In this document: positions 26,846-33,592 of the stretch, piece after piece | How positions within the stretch are numbered: the first letter of the stretch is position 1 | Layout: each line of letters opens with the position of its first letter | Source: Methylobacterium sp. NMS14P | GTDB taxonomy: Bacteria; Pseudomonadota; Alphaproteobacteria; Rhizobiales; Beijerinckiaceae | Reading direction: 5' to 3' | NCBI RefSeq assembly: GCF_028583545.1 | Contig: NZ_CP087106.1 | Coordinates: forward strand, 1,054,001-1,118,000 | Length of the DNA stretch: 64,000 nt | The notes under the pieces: model-generated | What the model was told of the DNA's origin: nothing | What the model saw: the letters and a program-made list of their open reading frames with translations, nothing else | The model's database searches: none | Program-made: the position numbers and the translations under genes

Positions 26846-27517
26846 ATGTCACTCTCAGCATCCACACTCGCCGAACCGCGTATCGCGTCGCTGTTGGACA
26901 GTCTCTTCGCGCAGGCGGAGGCCTCCTCACCCTTGAGCGCCATCGGCGACCTCTCGGCGGACGAGCGGACGCGCCTCATGGGCAGCCGCACCGGCTACCG
27001 GGACTTCTACAGCCGGCTCAAGGACATGCCCCTCGCAGTCTCGCGGGAGACCGGCCGGCTGCTCTACATGCTCGCGCGGACCCGCCGGGCGCGGACGATC
27101 GTCGAGTTCGGCACCTCCTTCGGCCTCTCGACCCTGCACCTCGCCGCGGCCCTGCGCGACAACGGCGGCGGCCGGCTCATCACCTGCGAGTTCGAGCCGT
27201 CCAAGATGGTGCGGGCGCGGGCGAACCTGATGGAGGCCGGGCTCGCGGACCTCGTCGAGTTCCGCGAGGGCGACGCCCTCCAGACCCTCGGCCTCGACCT
27301 GCCCGACTCGGTCGACCTGCTTCTCCTCGACGGGGCGAAGGGGCTCTATCCGGAGGTTCTGAGCCTCGTGGAGAGCCGCCTCGGACCGGGCGCCCTCGTG
27401 GTCGCCGACAACGCGGACCACAGCCCGGACTACCTGGCGCGGGTGCGCGCGCCGAGCCGCGGCTACCTCTCGGTGCCGTTCGCCGACGACGTCGAGCTGT
27501 CCGTGCGGCTCGGGTGA
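26846..27517 (+). CDS. Class I SAM-dependent O-methyltransferase family protein
   Basis: This 223-residue protein has a methyltransferase fold of the catechol-O-methyltransferase-like group: IVEFGTSFGLSTLHLAAAL is motif I, ITCEFEPSKMVRARANL follows with the acidic ribose-binding Glu, and DSVDLLLLDGAKGLYPEVL is motif IV. ATG 26846 is preceded by GGAAAG. It is divergent from the TetR gene with a 94-bp gap, which suggests possible co-regulation. The methyl acceptor cannot be inferred. A hairpin follows at 27544-27574. Confidence 0.82.
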   Translation: MSLSASTLAEPRIASLLDSLFAQAEASSPLSAIGDLSADERTRLMGSRTGYRDFYSRLKDMPLAVSRETGRLLYMLARTRRARTIVEFGTSFGLSTLHLAAALRDNGGGRLITCEFEPSKMVRARANLMEAGLADLVEFREGDALQTLGLDLPDSVDLLLLDGAKGLYPEVLSLVESRLGPGALVVADNADHSPDYLARVRAPSRGYLSVPFADDVELSVRLG

Positions 27518-27543
27518 GACAGGGCCCGGGATCCGGGCCTGAC

Positions 27544-27574
27544 CGGCGGTCGCCTCAGCGCGACGCGACCGCCG
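27544..27574. terminator. Hairpin between the convergent O-methyltransferase and leuD genes
   Basis: CGGCGGTCGC pairs exactly with GCGACCGCCG across an 11-base loop. It lies 26 bp after one stop and 21 bp from the other, so it could act in both directions. There is no T-run. Confidence 0.5.
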
Positions 27575-27595
27575 TCGGGACGCGAAGCAGGCTGC

Positions 27596-28198
27596 TCAGG
27601 CCCACTCGCGCTGGGCGAGCTTCTGCTCGTAGGCGTCGATGGACGAGACGCGCTCGAGGGTCAGCCCGATCTCGTCGAGGCCGTTCAGCAGGTTGTGCTT
27701 GCGGCCCTCGTCGACGTCGAAATGCAGGGTGCCGCCGTCCGGTCCCCGGATGGTCTGCGCCGCCAGGTCGACCGTCAGGGTGGCGTTCGCGCCGCGCTCG
27801 GCGTCCTCGAACAGCTTCTCCAGATCCTCGGGCGACACGACGATCGCCAGGATGCCGTTCTTCGCGCAGTTGTTGAAGAAGATGTCGGCGAAGCTCGTGG
27901 AGATCACGCAGCGGATGCCGAAATCGGCCAGCGCCCAGGGCGCGTGCTCCCGGGACGAGCCGCAGCCGAAATTGTCGCCGCAGACCAGGATCTTGCTGTT
28001 CCGGTAGGCGGGCTGGTTGAGGATGAAGTCCGGGTTCTCGGAGCCGTCCTCGCGGTAGCGCATCTCGGCGAACAGGCTCTTGCCGAGCCCGGTCCGCCGG
28101 ATCGTCTTCAGGTACTTCGCCGGGATGATCCGGTCGGTATCGACGTTGATCGTGCGCAGGGGCGCCGCGACGCCCTCCAGGGTCGTGAACTTTTCCAT
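27596..28198 (-). CDS. leuD: 3-isopropylmalate dehydratase small subunit
   Basis: The 200-residue LeuD subunit pairs with LeuC to isomerise 2- to 3-isopropylmalate in leucine synthesis. Family landmarks are [17 protein letters not shown] near residue 18, [20 protein letters not shown] and [18 protein letters not shown]. Length is as usual for the family. leuC is not in the window, so the two subunits are encoded apart, as is common in alphaproteobacteria. It is convergent with the O-methyltransferase. Confidence 0.96.
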   Translation of the reverse strand: MEKFTTLEGVAAPLRTINVDTDRIIPAKYLKTIRRTGLGKSLFAEMRYREDGSENPDFILNQPAYRNSKILVCGDNFGCGSSREHAPWALADFGIRCVISTSFADIFFNNCAKNGILAIVVSPEDLEKLFEDAERGANATLTVDLAAQTIRGPDGGTLHFDVDEGRKHNLLNGLDEIGLTLERVSSIDAYEQKLAQREWA

Positions 28199-28267
28199 CG
28201 TCTGACGGCTCGTGTCGGTGGTCTCTCTGCCGCGCGGTTTAGCAGCCGCGGGCCCGGGCCGGAAGCG

Positions 28268-28999
28268 TCAGGCGAGGTCGGGCGCCGTCGCGCGGGACAG
28301 GGTGCCGTCGTGGAGGGCCGAGGCGACCAGCGCCCCGGCGATCCCGGCAGCCCGGAGCGCCCGCAGGTCGTCCGGGCCGCGCACGCCGCCCGCCGCGTAG
28401 AGGCGGCGATCCGGCGCCCGCGCGCGCAGGGCTCCCAGGGCCGCGAGGTCCGGGCCGGCCCCGGCGCCGACCTGCGCCAGCGTCATGGCGATCACCTCCG
28501 GCGGCCAGAGCGCGGGATCGTCGTGGAGGGCCGCCGGGCCGAGCCGCTCCGCGCCGCGCGTGTCGAGGGAGAACACCGCCCGGTCGCCGAGCCGCGTCAC
28601 GAGGTCGGCATCCGCCTGGCTCTCGCTGCCGATCACCGGTCGCCCGAGGCCGGCCTCCAGGAACGCCGCGACGCCCTCCGGTTCGGCGAAGCCGGCATCG
28701 ACCCACAGGGCGATCCCCGGGCAGGCGCGGGCGATCGTCTCCAGGGCGCGGAGATCGGGCGCGGCGCGGTCGATGATCGCGTCGAGATCGGCGACGTAGA
28801 GGGTCGCGGCGGGCCACGCGTCGACCAGCCCGCGGGCCACCGCGTCCGGCGCCGAGCCCTTTGCCAAGGGCGTCTCGATCGGGGCATAGGAGGAGCGCTC
28901 GCCCCGGCGCGCCCGCACCACGCGGCCGCCCCGGAGATCGAGCACCGGGATCACCGCGAAGCCGGGGCGCCCGATCCTGTGGTCCATCGAGGCGCTCAT
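28268..28999 (-). CDS. HisA/HisF-like TIM-barrel protein linked to C1-cofactor genes
   Basis: The 243-residue protein has a HisA-like (beta/alpha)8 fold: VIPVLDLRGGRVVRA at the N-terminus, YVADLDAII, WVDAGFAEPEG, VIGSES and a phosphate-binding end region YAAGGVRGPDDLRAL. It differs from true HisA in key segments, so it is unlikely to be the histidine enzyme. It diverges from the H4MPT-linked gene at 29009 with only 9 bp between the start codons (ATG 28987 would widen this to 21 bp). HisA-like proteins occur next to tetrahydromethanopterin genes in methylotrophs, so a role in making dephospho-tetrahydromethanopterin or the related methanofuran-type cofactor is inferred. Confidence 0.72.
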   Translation of the reverse strand: MSASMDHRIGRPGFAVIPVLDLRGGRVVRARRGERSSYAPIETPLAKGSAPDAVARGLVDAWPAATLYVADLDAIIDRAAPDLRALETIARACPGIALWVDAGFAEPEGVAAFLEAGLGRPVIGSESQADADLVTRLGDRAVFSLDTRGAERLGPAALHDDPALWPPEVIAMTLAQVGAGAGPDLAALGALRARAPDRRLYAAGGVRGPDDLRALRAAGIAGALVASALHDGTLSRATAPDLA

Positions 29000-29008
29000 C
29001 GCGGTCCC

Positions 29009-30058
29009 ATGCGCTCATCAAACCCAACGACCATCGGGTGGGACCTCGGCGGGGTCCACGTCAAGGTCGCCCTGGTCGAGGACGGCCGGGTCGCGGCCGC
29101 CGCCCAGGTGCCGTGCCCGCTCTGGCAGGGCCTGCCGGCCCTCGACCGGGCGCTGGAGGCCGCCCCCGACTGGGCCCGCGGCGCGGCCCTGCACGCCGTG
29201 ACCATGACGGGCGAGCTGACCGACTGCTTCGCCGACCGGCGCGACGGCGTCGCGGCGCTCTCCGGATGGGCCGGGTCGCACCTCGCCGGGACCGTGCGGA
29301 TCTACGCCGGCCGCTCCGGCCTCGTCGCCCCCGAGGCGGCGGCATCCCTGTCGGCGGACGTGGCCTCGGCTAACTGGCACGCCACCGCGGCGCTCGCCGG
29401 CCGGCACGTCCCGGACGCGCTGCTGGTCGATATCGGCTCGACCACCGCCGACCTGATTCCCGTCTTGGGCGGGCGGCCGGCCGCGACCGGCTACAGCGAC
29501 GCCGAGCGGCTGGAGACCGGCGAACTCGTCTACACCGGCGCGGTGCGCACGCCGGTGATCGCACTGTCCGACCACGCCCCCTTCGCGGGCCGCCGGACCC
29601 GCCTGATGACCGAGACCTTCGCCCACATGGCGGACGTCTACCGCATCCTCGGCCTGCTCCCCGAAGGCGCCGACCAGCAGCCGAGCGGCGACCGCAAGGG
29701 CAAGACGGTCGCCGAGAGCGAGACCCGGCTCGCCCGGATCGTCGGGCGCGACCGGGCGGAGGCGCCCGCGGCGGCCTGGACGGCGCTCGCCGCCCACTTC
29801 GCCGAGGCGCAGCTGCGCCTGCTGCACGACGCGGCGGCGGATCTCCTGAGCCGGCCCGATCTCGGCGCGGACGCGCCCCTCGTCCTGTGCGGCGCCGGCG
29901 CCTTCGTGGGCGCGCGCCTCGCCGAGCGTCTCGGCCGGTCCTCGACGCCCTTGGTGGCGCTGCTAGCGGACCGGATCGGCGGCGCCCGCGACGGGATCTC
30001 GACCTGTGGGCCGGCGGTGGCGGTCGGCCTCATCGCCGCGGAGGAGGCAGTCGCATGA
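29009..30058 (+). CDS. H4MPT-linked C1-transfer pathway protein (hydantoinase/oxoprolinase-like ATPase fold)
   Basis: The 349-residue protein belongs to the uncharacterised family described as a probable H4MPT-linked C1 transfer pathway protein. It has an ASKHA/hydantoinase-A-like fold: IGWDLGGVHVKVALVEDG at residues 8-25, MTGELTDCF, LLVDIGSTTADLIPV and VLCGAGAFVG. Members are found in methanogens and in methylotrophs that use tetrahydromethanopterin, so this gene is a good marker of a methylotrophic host. It heads a plus-strand pair with the 66-residue gene, whose ATG overlaps its stop, and is tightly divergent from the HisA-like gene. Confidence 0.85.
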   Translation: MRSSNPTTIGWDLGGVHVKVALVEDGRVAAAAQVPCPLWQGLPALDRALEAAPDWARGAALHAVTMTGELTDCFADRRDGVAALSGWAGSHLAGTVRIYAGRSGLVAPEAAASLSADVASANWHATAALAGRHVPDALLVDIGSTTADLIPVLGGRPAATGYSDAERLETGELVYTGAVRTPVIALSDHAPFAGRRTRLMTETFAHMADVYRILGLLPEGADQQPSGDRKGKTVAESETRLARIVGRDRAEAPAAAWTALAAHFAEAQLRLLHDAAADLLSRPDLGADAPLVLCGAGAFVGARLAERLGRSSTPLVALLADRIGGARDGISTCGPAVAVGLIAAEEAVA

Positions 30059-30255
30059 GTGCAATCAAGATCCTGGCCCGGATCCTGACCGCCCGGGTCG
30101 GGCCGCATATCGAGCTGGCCGTGGAGACGGAGACCGGGGAAGTGCTGAAGGTGCTCGCCACCGAGGACCAGGTCGACCGGCTGGTCGACGAGCTGGAGGA
30201 CATCCTCAACTCGCCCGCCGACCCGGAGGATGACGGGCCGCCCCAGGCGGCCTGA
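30055..30255 (+). CDS. Small uncharacterised protein coupled to the H4MPT-linked gene
   Basis: A 66-residue acidic protein that starts MSAIKILARILTARVG and contains VETETGEVLKVLATEDQVD and LVDELEDILN. It has no membrane segment and no recognisable domain. Its ATG overlaps the TGA of the upstream gene (ATGA at 30055-30058), so translation is coupled and it probably works in the same pathway. I regard it as a real gene because of this coupling, its coding-like composition and the in-frame termination just before the next gene. Confidence 0.65.
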   Translation: MSAIKILARILTARVGPHIELAVETETGEVLKVLATEDQVDRLVDELEDILNSPADPEDDGPPQAA

Positions 30256-30279
30256 GGCCCCGGGGCCCCGCCGGTCGCC

Positions 30280-31062
30280 ATGAGCCTGATCGCCGCCAAG
30301 ATCGTCGTCACGCCGACCCTGATGTGGGCCGTGTCGGCGGCCGCGCGCCGGTGGGGCAGCCTCGTCGGCGGCCTGCTCTCGGGCCTGCCGCTCACCTCGG
30401 CGCCGATCTCGATCTACCTCGCCGCCGAGCAGGGCGAGCGCTTCGCCGCCGACGCGGCGATCGGCTCGGTGGAGGGGCTCGGCGCCGTCACGGTCAGCTA
30501 TCTCGCCTACGCCGTCGCCGCGCCGCGGACGGGGATCCTCGCGTCCGTGTTCCTCGCCCTGGCGGCCTTCGTCCTCGCGGGCGCGCTGCTCCACGGCGTG
30601 ATCCAGCCCAGCCTGTGGCTCGCCACGGCGATCGACCTGCCGGCGATGGCGCTGGTGGTCGCCCTGTGCCGGCCGCGCGCGGGGACCGAGCCGCCGGTCC
30701 GCCGGGCGCGCCCGCCGCGCTGGGACATGCCGGCCCGGCTCGCGGCCGCTACCGCCTTGGTCCTGATGGTCTCGGGGCTGGCGCCGCATCTCGGCTCCGG
30801 CCTGAGCGGCGTCCTGGCGCCGATCCCGATCATCTCCTGGCCGCTCATCGTCTTCGCCCGGGCGCAGGACGGGGTCGGCGCCGCGCTGGACGTGGTGCGC
30901 GGCAGCGCCCAGGGCGCGTTCGGCGTGCTGGCCTTCTATGTCTGCGTGCACCTGCTGCTCGGGCGGATCGACCCGGTCGCGGCCTACGCCGCCGCGATCG
31001 CGGTGTCGGCGGCCTGCGTGCTGCCGTGGCTGGTCGCGCACCGCCGCCCGCGGGCCGCGTGA
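30280..31062 (+). CDS. Integral membrane protein of unknown function
   Basis: The 260-residue protein has about seven hydrophobic segments (for example residues 7-24, 66-83, 86-108, 108-125, 150-170, 172-190 and 212-250) separated by short polar loops. SGLPLTSAPISIYLAAEQG near residue 34 and PIPIISWPLIVFARAQDG near 188 look like conserved re-entrant or pore-like motifs. I do not recognise the family. It begins 24 bp after the small C1-linked gene on the same strand and may be co-transcribed. Confidence 0.7.
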   Translation: MSLIAAKIVVTPTLMWAVSAAARRWGSLVGGLLSGLPLTSAPISIYLAAEQGERFAADAAIGSVEGLGAVTVSYLAYAVAAPRTGILASVFLALAAFVLAGALLHGVIQPSLWLATAIDLPAMALVVALCRPRAGTEPPVRRARPPRWDMPARLAAATALVLMVSGLAPHLGSGLSGVLAPIPIISWPLIVFARAQDGVGAALDVVRGSAQGAFGVLAFYVCVHLLLGRIDPVAAYAAAIAVSAACVLPWLVAHRRPRAA

Positions 31063-31099
31063 TAGGGCCGCGCCGGCGCGACCGCGGAGGAGGAGATCC

Positions 31100-31720
31100 A
31101 TGCTTCCGGATACCGGCATCCCGACCCTCACCCCGGGCTACGCGGCGGTGCCGCCGGGGCATCTCGCCACCGTCGTCACGAGCCTGGAGATGCTCCGCCC
31201 GCCGCCCCCGCGTCCCGGACGGCCGTTCCCGCCCGGGATCGCCCTCGAGCCCCTGGCGCGCACCGACCCGGAGACCTACCGGAGCCTGTTCCGGGAGGTC
31301 GGTGCCGACTGGCTCTGGTTCTCGCGCCTCACCCTGGCGGACGGGGCGCTGGCGGCGATCCTGGCCGACGACGGTGTCGAGATCCTCGCGCTCCGGCGGG
31401 ACGGGCGGAACGTCGGCATGCTGGAGCTGGATTTCCGCCAGCCCGGCACCTGCGAGCTGGTCTTCCTCGGACTGACCGGGGACGCGGTCGGGACCGGGCT
31501 CGGCCGCGCGCTGATGGACGCGGCGATCGGCCGGGCCTGGGCGCGCCCGATCACGCGGTTCTGGGTGCACACATGCACCCTGGACCATCCCGGCGCGCTC
31601 GGCTTCTACCGGCGCTCGGGCTTCGTGCCCTTCGCGGTTCACGTCGAGGTCGCGCCGGATCCGCGGCTCGACGGGACCCTGCCGCGGGACTGCGCCCCGC
31701 ACGTGCCGCGGCTCGGCTGA
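31100..31720 (+). CDS. GNAT family N-acetyltransferase
   Basis: The 206-residue protein has a GNAT fold at about residues 65-185: ILALRRDGRNVGMLELDFR, the acetyl-CoA pyrophosphate loop region AVGTGLGRALMDAAI and the C-terminal HPGALGFYRRSGFVPF. The acceptor is unknown. ATG 31100 has a very strong GGAGGAGGAG ribosome site. It is convergent with hpnH, and a 13-bp stem hairpin separates the two genes. Confidence 0.85.
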   Translation: MLPDTGIPTLTPGYAAVPPGHLATVVTSLEMLRPPPPRPGRPFPPGIALEPLARTDPETYRSLFREVGADWLWFSRLTLADGALAAILADDGVEILALRRDGRNVGMLELDFRQPGTCELVFLGLTGDAVGTGLGRALMDAAIGRAWARPITRFWVHTCTLDHPGALGFYRRSGFVPFAVHVEVAPDPRLDGTLPRDCAPHVPRLG

Positions 31721-31744
31721 CGCGCCGCGGGATCCGGAAACGGC

Positions 31745-31774
31745 GAGACCCGCGGCCTCGCGGCCGCGGGTCTC
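31745..31774. terminator. Bidirectional hairpin between the GNAT gene and hpnH
   Basis: A perfect 13-bp stem (31745-31757 with 31762-31774) with a TCGC tetraloop lies between two convergent genes, 24 bp and 33 bp from their stop codons. The downstream sequence is CT-rich rather than a pure T-run. Confidence 0.65.
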
Positions 31775-31807
31775 GTCTCATCTCGTCTCGTCGGTCGTGC
31801 GCGCCGG

Positions 31808-32971
31808 TCAGGCGGCGGTGCGCTTGCGGGCTTCCTGCTTCGTGTCGACGCCGGCCGCTTTGATCTCGGACAGCTTCTGCGCGACGTTGCGCGAGAACAC
31901 GAACTCGGCCGGGCGCTGATTCTCCAGGCTGACCTCGGGGGCCATCTTGCCGTCGGTCTTGATGCCGCGAATCGCGTGCACCAGCGGCTTCCAGGGCTTG
32001 CGGACCGAGTCGACCACCGAGGAGGCCTCGTAGCCCGAGTGGACCATGCAGTCGGCGCACTTCTCGTAGTTGCCGGTGCCGTAGGAATCCCAGTCGGTGG
32101 TCTCCATCAGCTCCTTGAAGGTCGCCGCGTAGCCCTCGCCGAGCAGGTAGCAGGGCTTCTGCCAGCCGAACACGGTGCGGGTCGGGTTGCCCCACGGGGT
32201 GCAGTGATAGGTCTGGTTGCCGGCCAGGAAGTCGAGGAACAGGCCCGACTGCTGGAAGGTCCACTTCTCGCGGCCCTTCTCCTTGCCGTGCCGGAACACG
32301 CCGCGGAACAGGTCCTTCGTCGCCTTGCGGTTCAGGAAGTGCTTCTGGTCGGGGGCGCGCTCGTAGGCGTAGCCGGGGGAAACGGTGATGCCGTCGATGC
32401 CCATCCGGGTCACGCTGTCGAAGAAGTCGGCGATCTTCTCCGGCTGGGAATTGTTGAAGAAGGTGCAGTTGATGGTGACCCGGAAGCCCATCTCCTTGGC
32501 CTTCGCGATCGCCGCCACGGCCTTGTCGTAGACGCCGCGCTGGCAGACCGACTGGTCGTGCATCTCCTTGTCGCCGTCCAGATGGATCGACCACGTGAAG
32601 TACGGGCTGGGCTTGTACTCCTTGATCTTCTTCTCGAGGAGCAGCGCGTTCGTGCAGACGATCGCGAATTTCTTCTGGGCGATGATGCCCTCGACGATCT
32701 GCGGCAGGTCCTTGTGCAGGAGCGGCTCGCCGCCGGCGATCACCACCACCGGGGCGCCGCACTCGCGCACCGATTCGAGCGCGTCGGCGACCGGGAGGCG
32801 CTTGTTCAGGATCTCGTCCGGGTAGTCGATCTTGCCGCAGCCGGCGCAGGCCAGGTTACAGCGGAACAGCGGCTCCATCATCATCACAAGCGGGTAACGC
32901 TTGCGGCCCGTGAGGTGCTGCTTCAGGATGTAGCCGCCGATCTTCGCGACGTACCGGAGGGGGATACCCAA
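31808..32971 (-). CDS. hpnH: Adenosylhopane synthase HpnH (radical SAM)
   Basis: This 387-residue radical SAM enzyme joins the 5'-deoxyadenosyl group to diploptene to give adenosylhopane, the first step of C35 hopanoid side-chain synthesis. The [4Fe-4S] cysteines are Cys38, Cys42 and Cys45 in FRCNLACAGCGKIDYP, followed by VVIAGGEPLLHKDL and WSIHLDGDKEMHD. Cys-rich CADCMVHSGYEA occurs near the C-terminus. The N-terminus MGIPLRYVAKIGGYILKQ is typical of HpnH. It is divergent from hpnN with a 621-bp gap; hpnG and shc are not in this window. Confidence 0.95.
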   Translation of the reverse strand: MGIPLRYVAKIGGYILKQHLTGRKRYPLVMMMEPLFRCNLACAGCGKIDYPDEILNKRLPVADALESVRECGAPVVVIAGGEPLLHKDLPQIVEGIIAQKKFAIVCTNALLLEKKIKEYKPSPYFTWSIHLDGDKEMHDQSVCQRGVYDKAVAAIAKAKEMGFRVTINCTFFNNSQPEKIADFFDSVTRMGIDGITVSPGYAYERAPDQKHFLNRKATKDLFRGVFRHGKEKGREKWTFQQSGLFLDFLAGNQTYHCTPWGNPTRTVFGWQKPCYLLGEGYAATFKELMETTDWDSYGTGNYEKCADCMVHSGYEASSVVDSVRKPWKPLVHAIRGIKTDGKMAPEVSLENQRPAEFVFSRNVAQKLSEIKAAGVDTKQEARKRTAA

Positions 32972-33592
32972 GATTGCGGCTCCTTACTTCGTCGACCCCG
33001 GGGCATCGGGGTGCTTAACGCGAAAAAATCTCGAATTCCAGCGATCTAGCTTGGAACTAATCTGAAACGACCCCGTTTCGGCGGGGCGATGACATCTTAT
33101 TCCGCTCCTGACGCAACGGCGCCACATGGACCGCGTGTGCGAAGTCCGTGGACGGAAGCGCCCGATCGTTGAGGACAGCACGTGCATTGCGTCGGCAATA
33201 CGACCGTAATCCCAGGATTCGGGTGGCCGCGCCGGAATCGCCGTGCGCTAGCGCACACGGGCGGGCGCGGGATGCGCGCCATGGCGGCCGCGTTGCAATC
33301 TGGCATCGCCCTCTTTACTGAGCCTCGTGGCCGCGATGCAAGTCCTGGCCCGCGACGGGTATCCTGATCGCGGGCCGCATCGGGCGAAGTCAGTCGGTGG
33401 CCGGACGCGCGCGGCGCGTTCAGATCGGGCGGTGCGGCGTTCCTCGAACCCGATGCGCCCCCGACCGAATCGCGGAGCGATCGCGCGGCGGAGCCCTGAG
33501 CCCGCCCGCGTCGGTGGCCCGGGTCCGGACCGGACAGATGGCAGGAGCCGGTCGCGCACGGGGCGCGTCCGACGCGAACAGGCAGGGTGCTC
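32972..33592. promoter_or_regulatory. Divergent region between hpnH and hpnN
   Basis: 621 bases without a supported gene. Near hpnH the sequence is less GC-rich (32990-33065), which fits a promoter reading leftward. CCCCG and CGGGG flank a short loop at 33071-33086. A perfect 14-bp palindrome, GTGCGCTAGCGCAC, is at 33243-33256. I found no convincing small ORF; open frames here are antisense extensions of neighbours. Confidence 0.45.
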
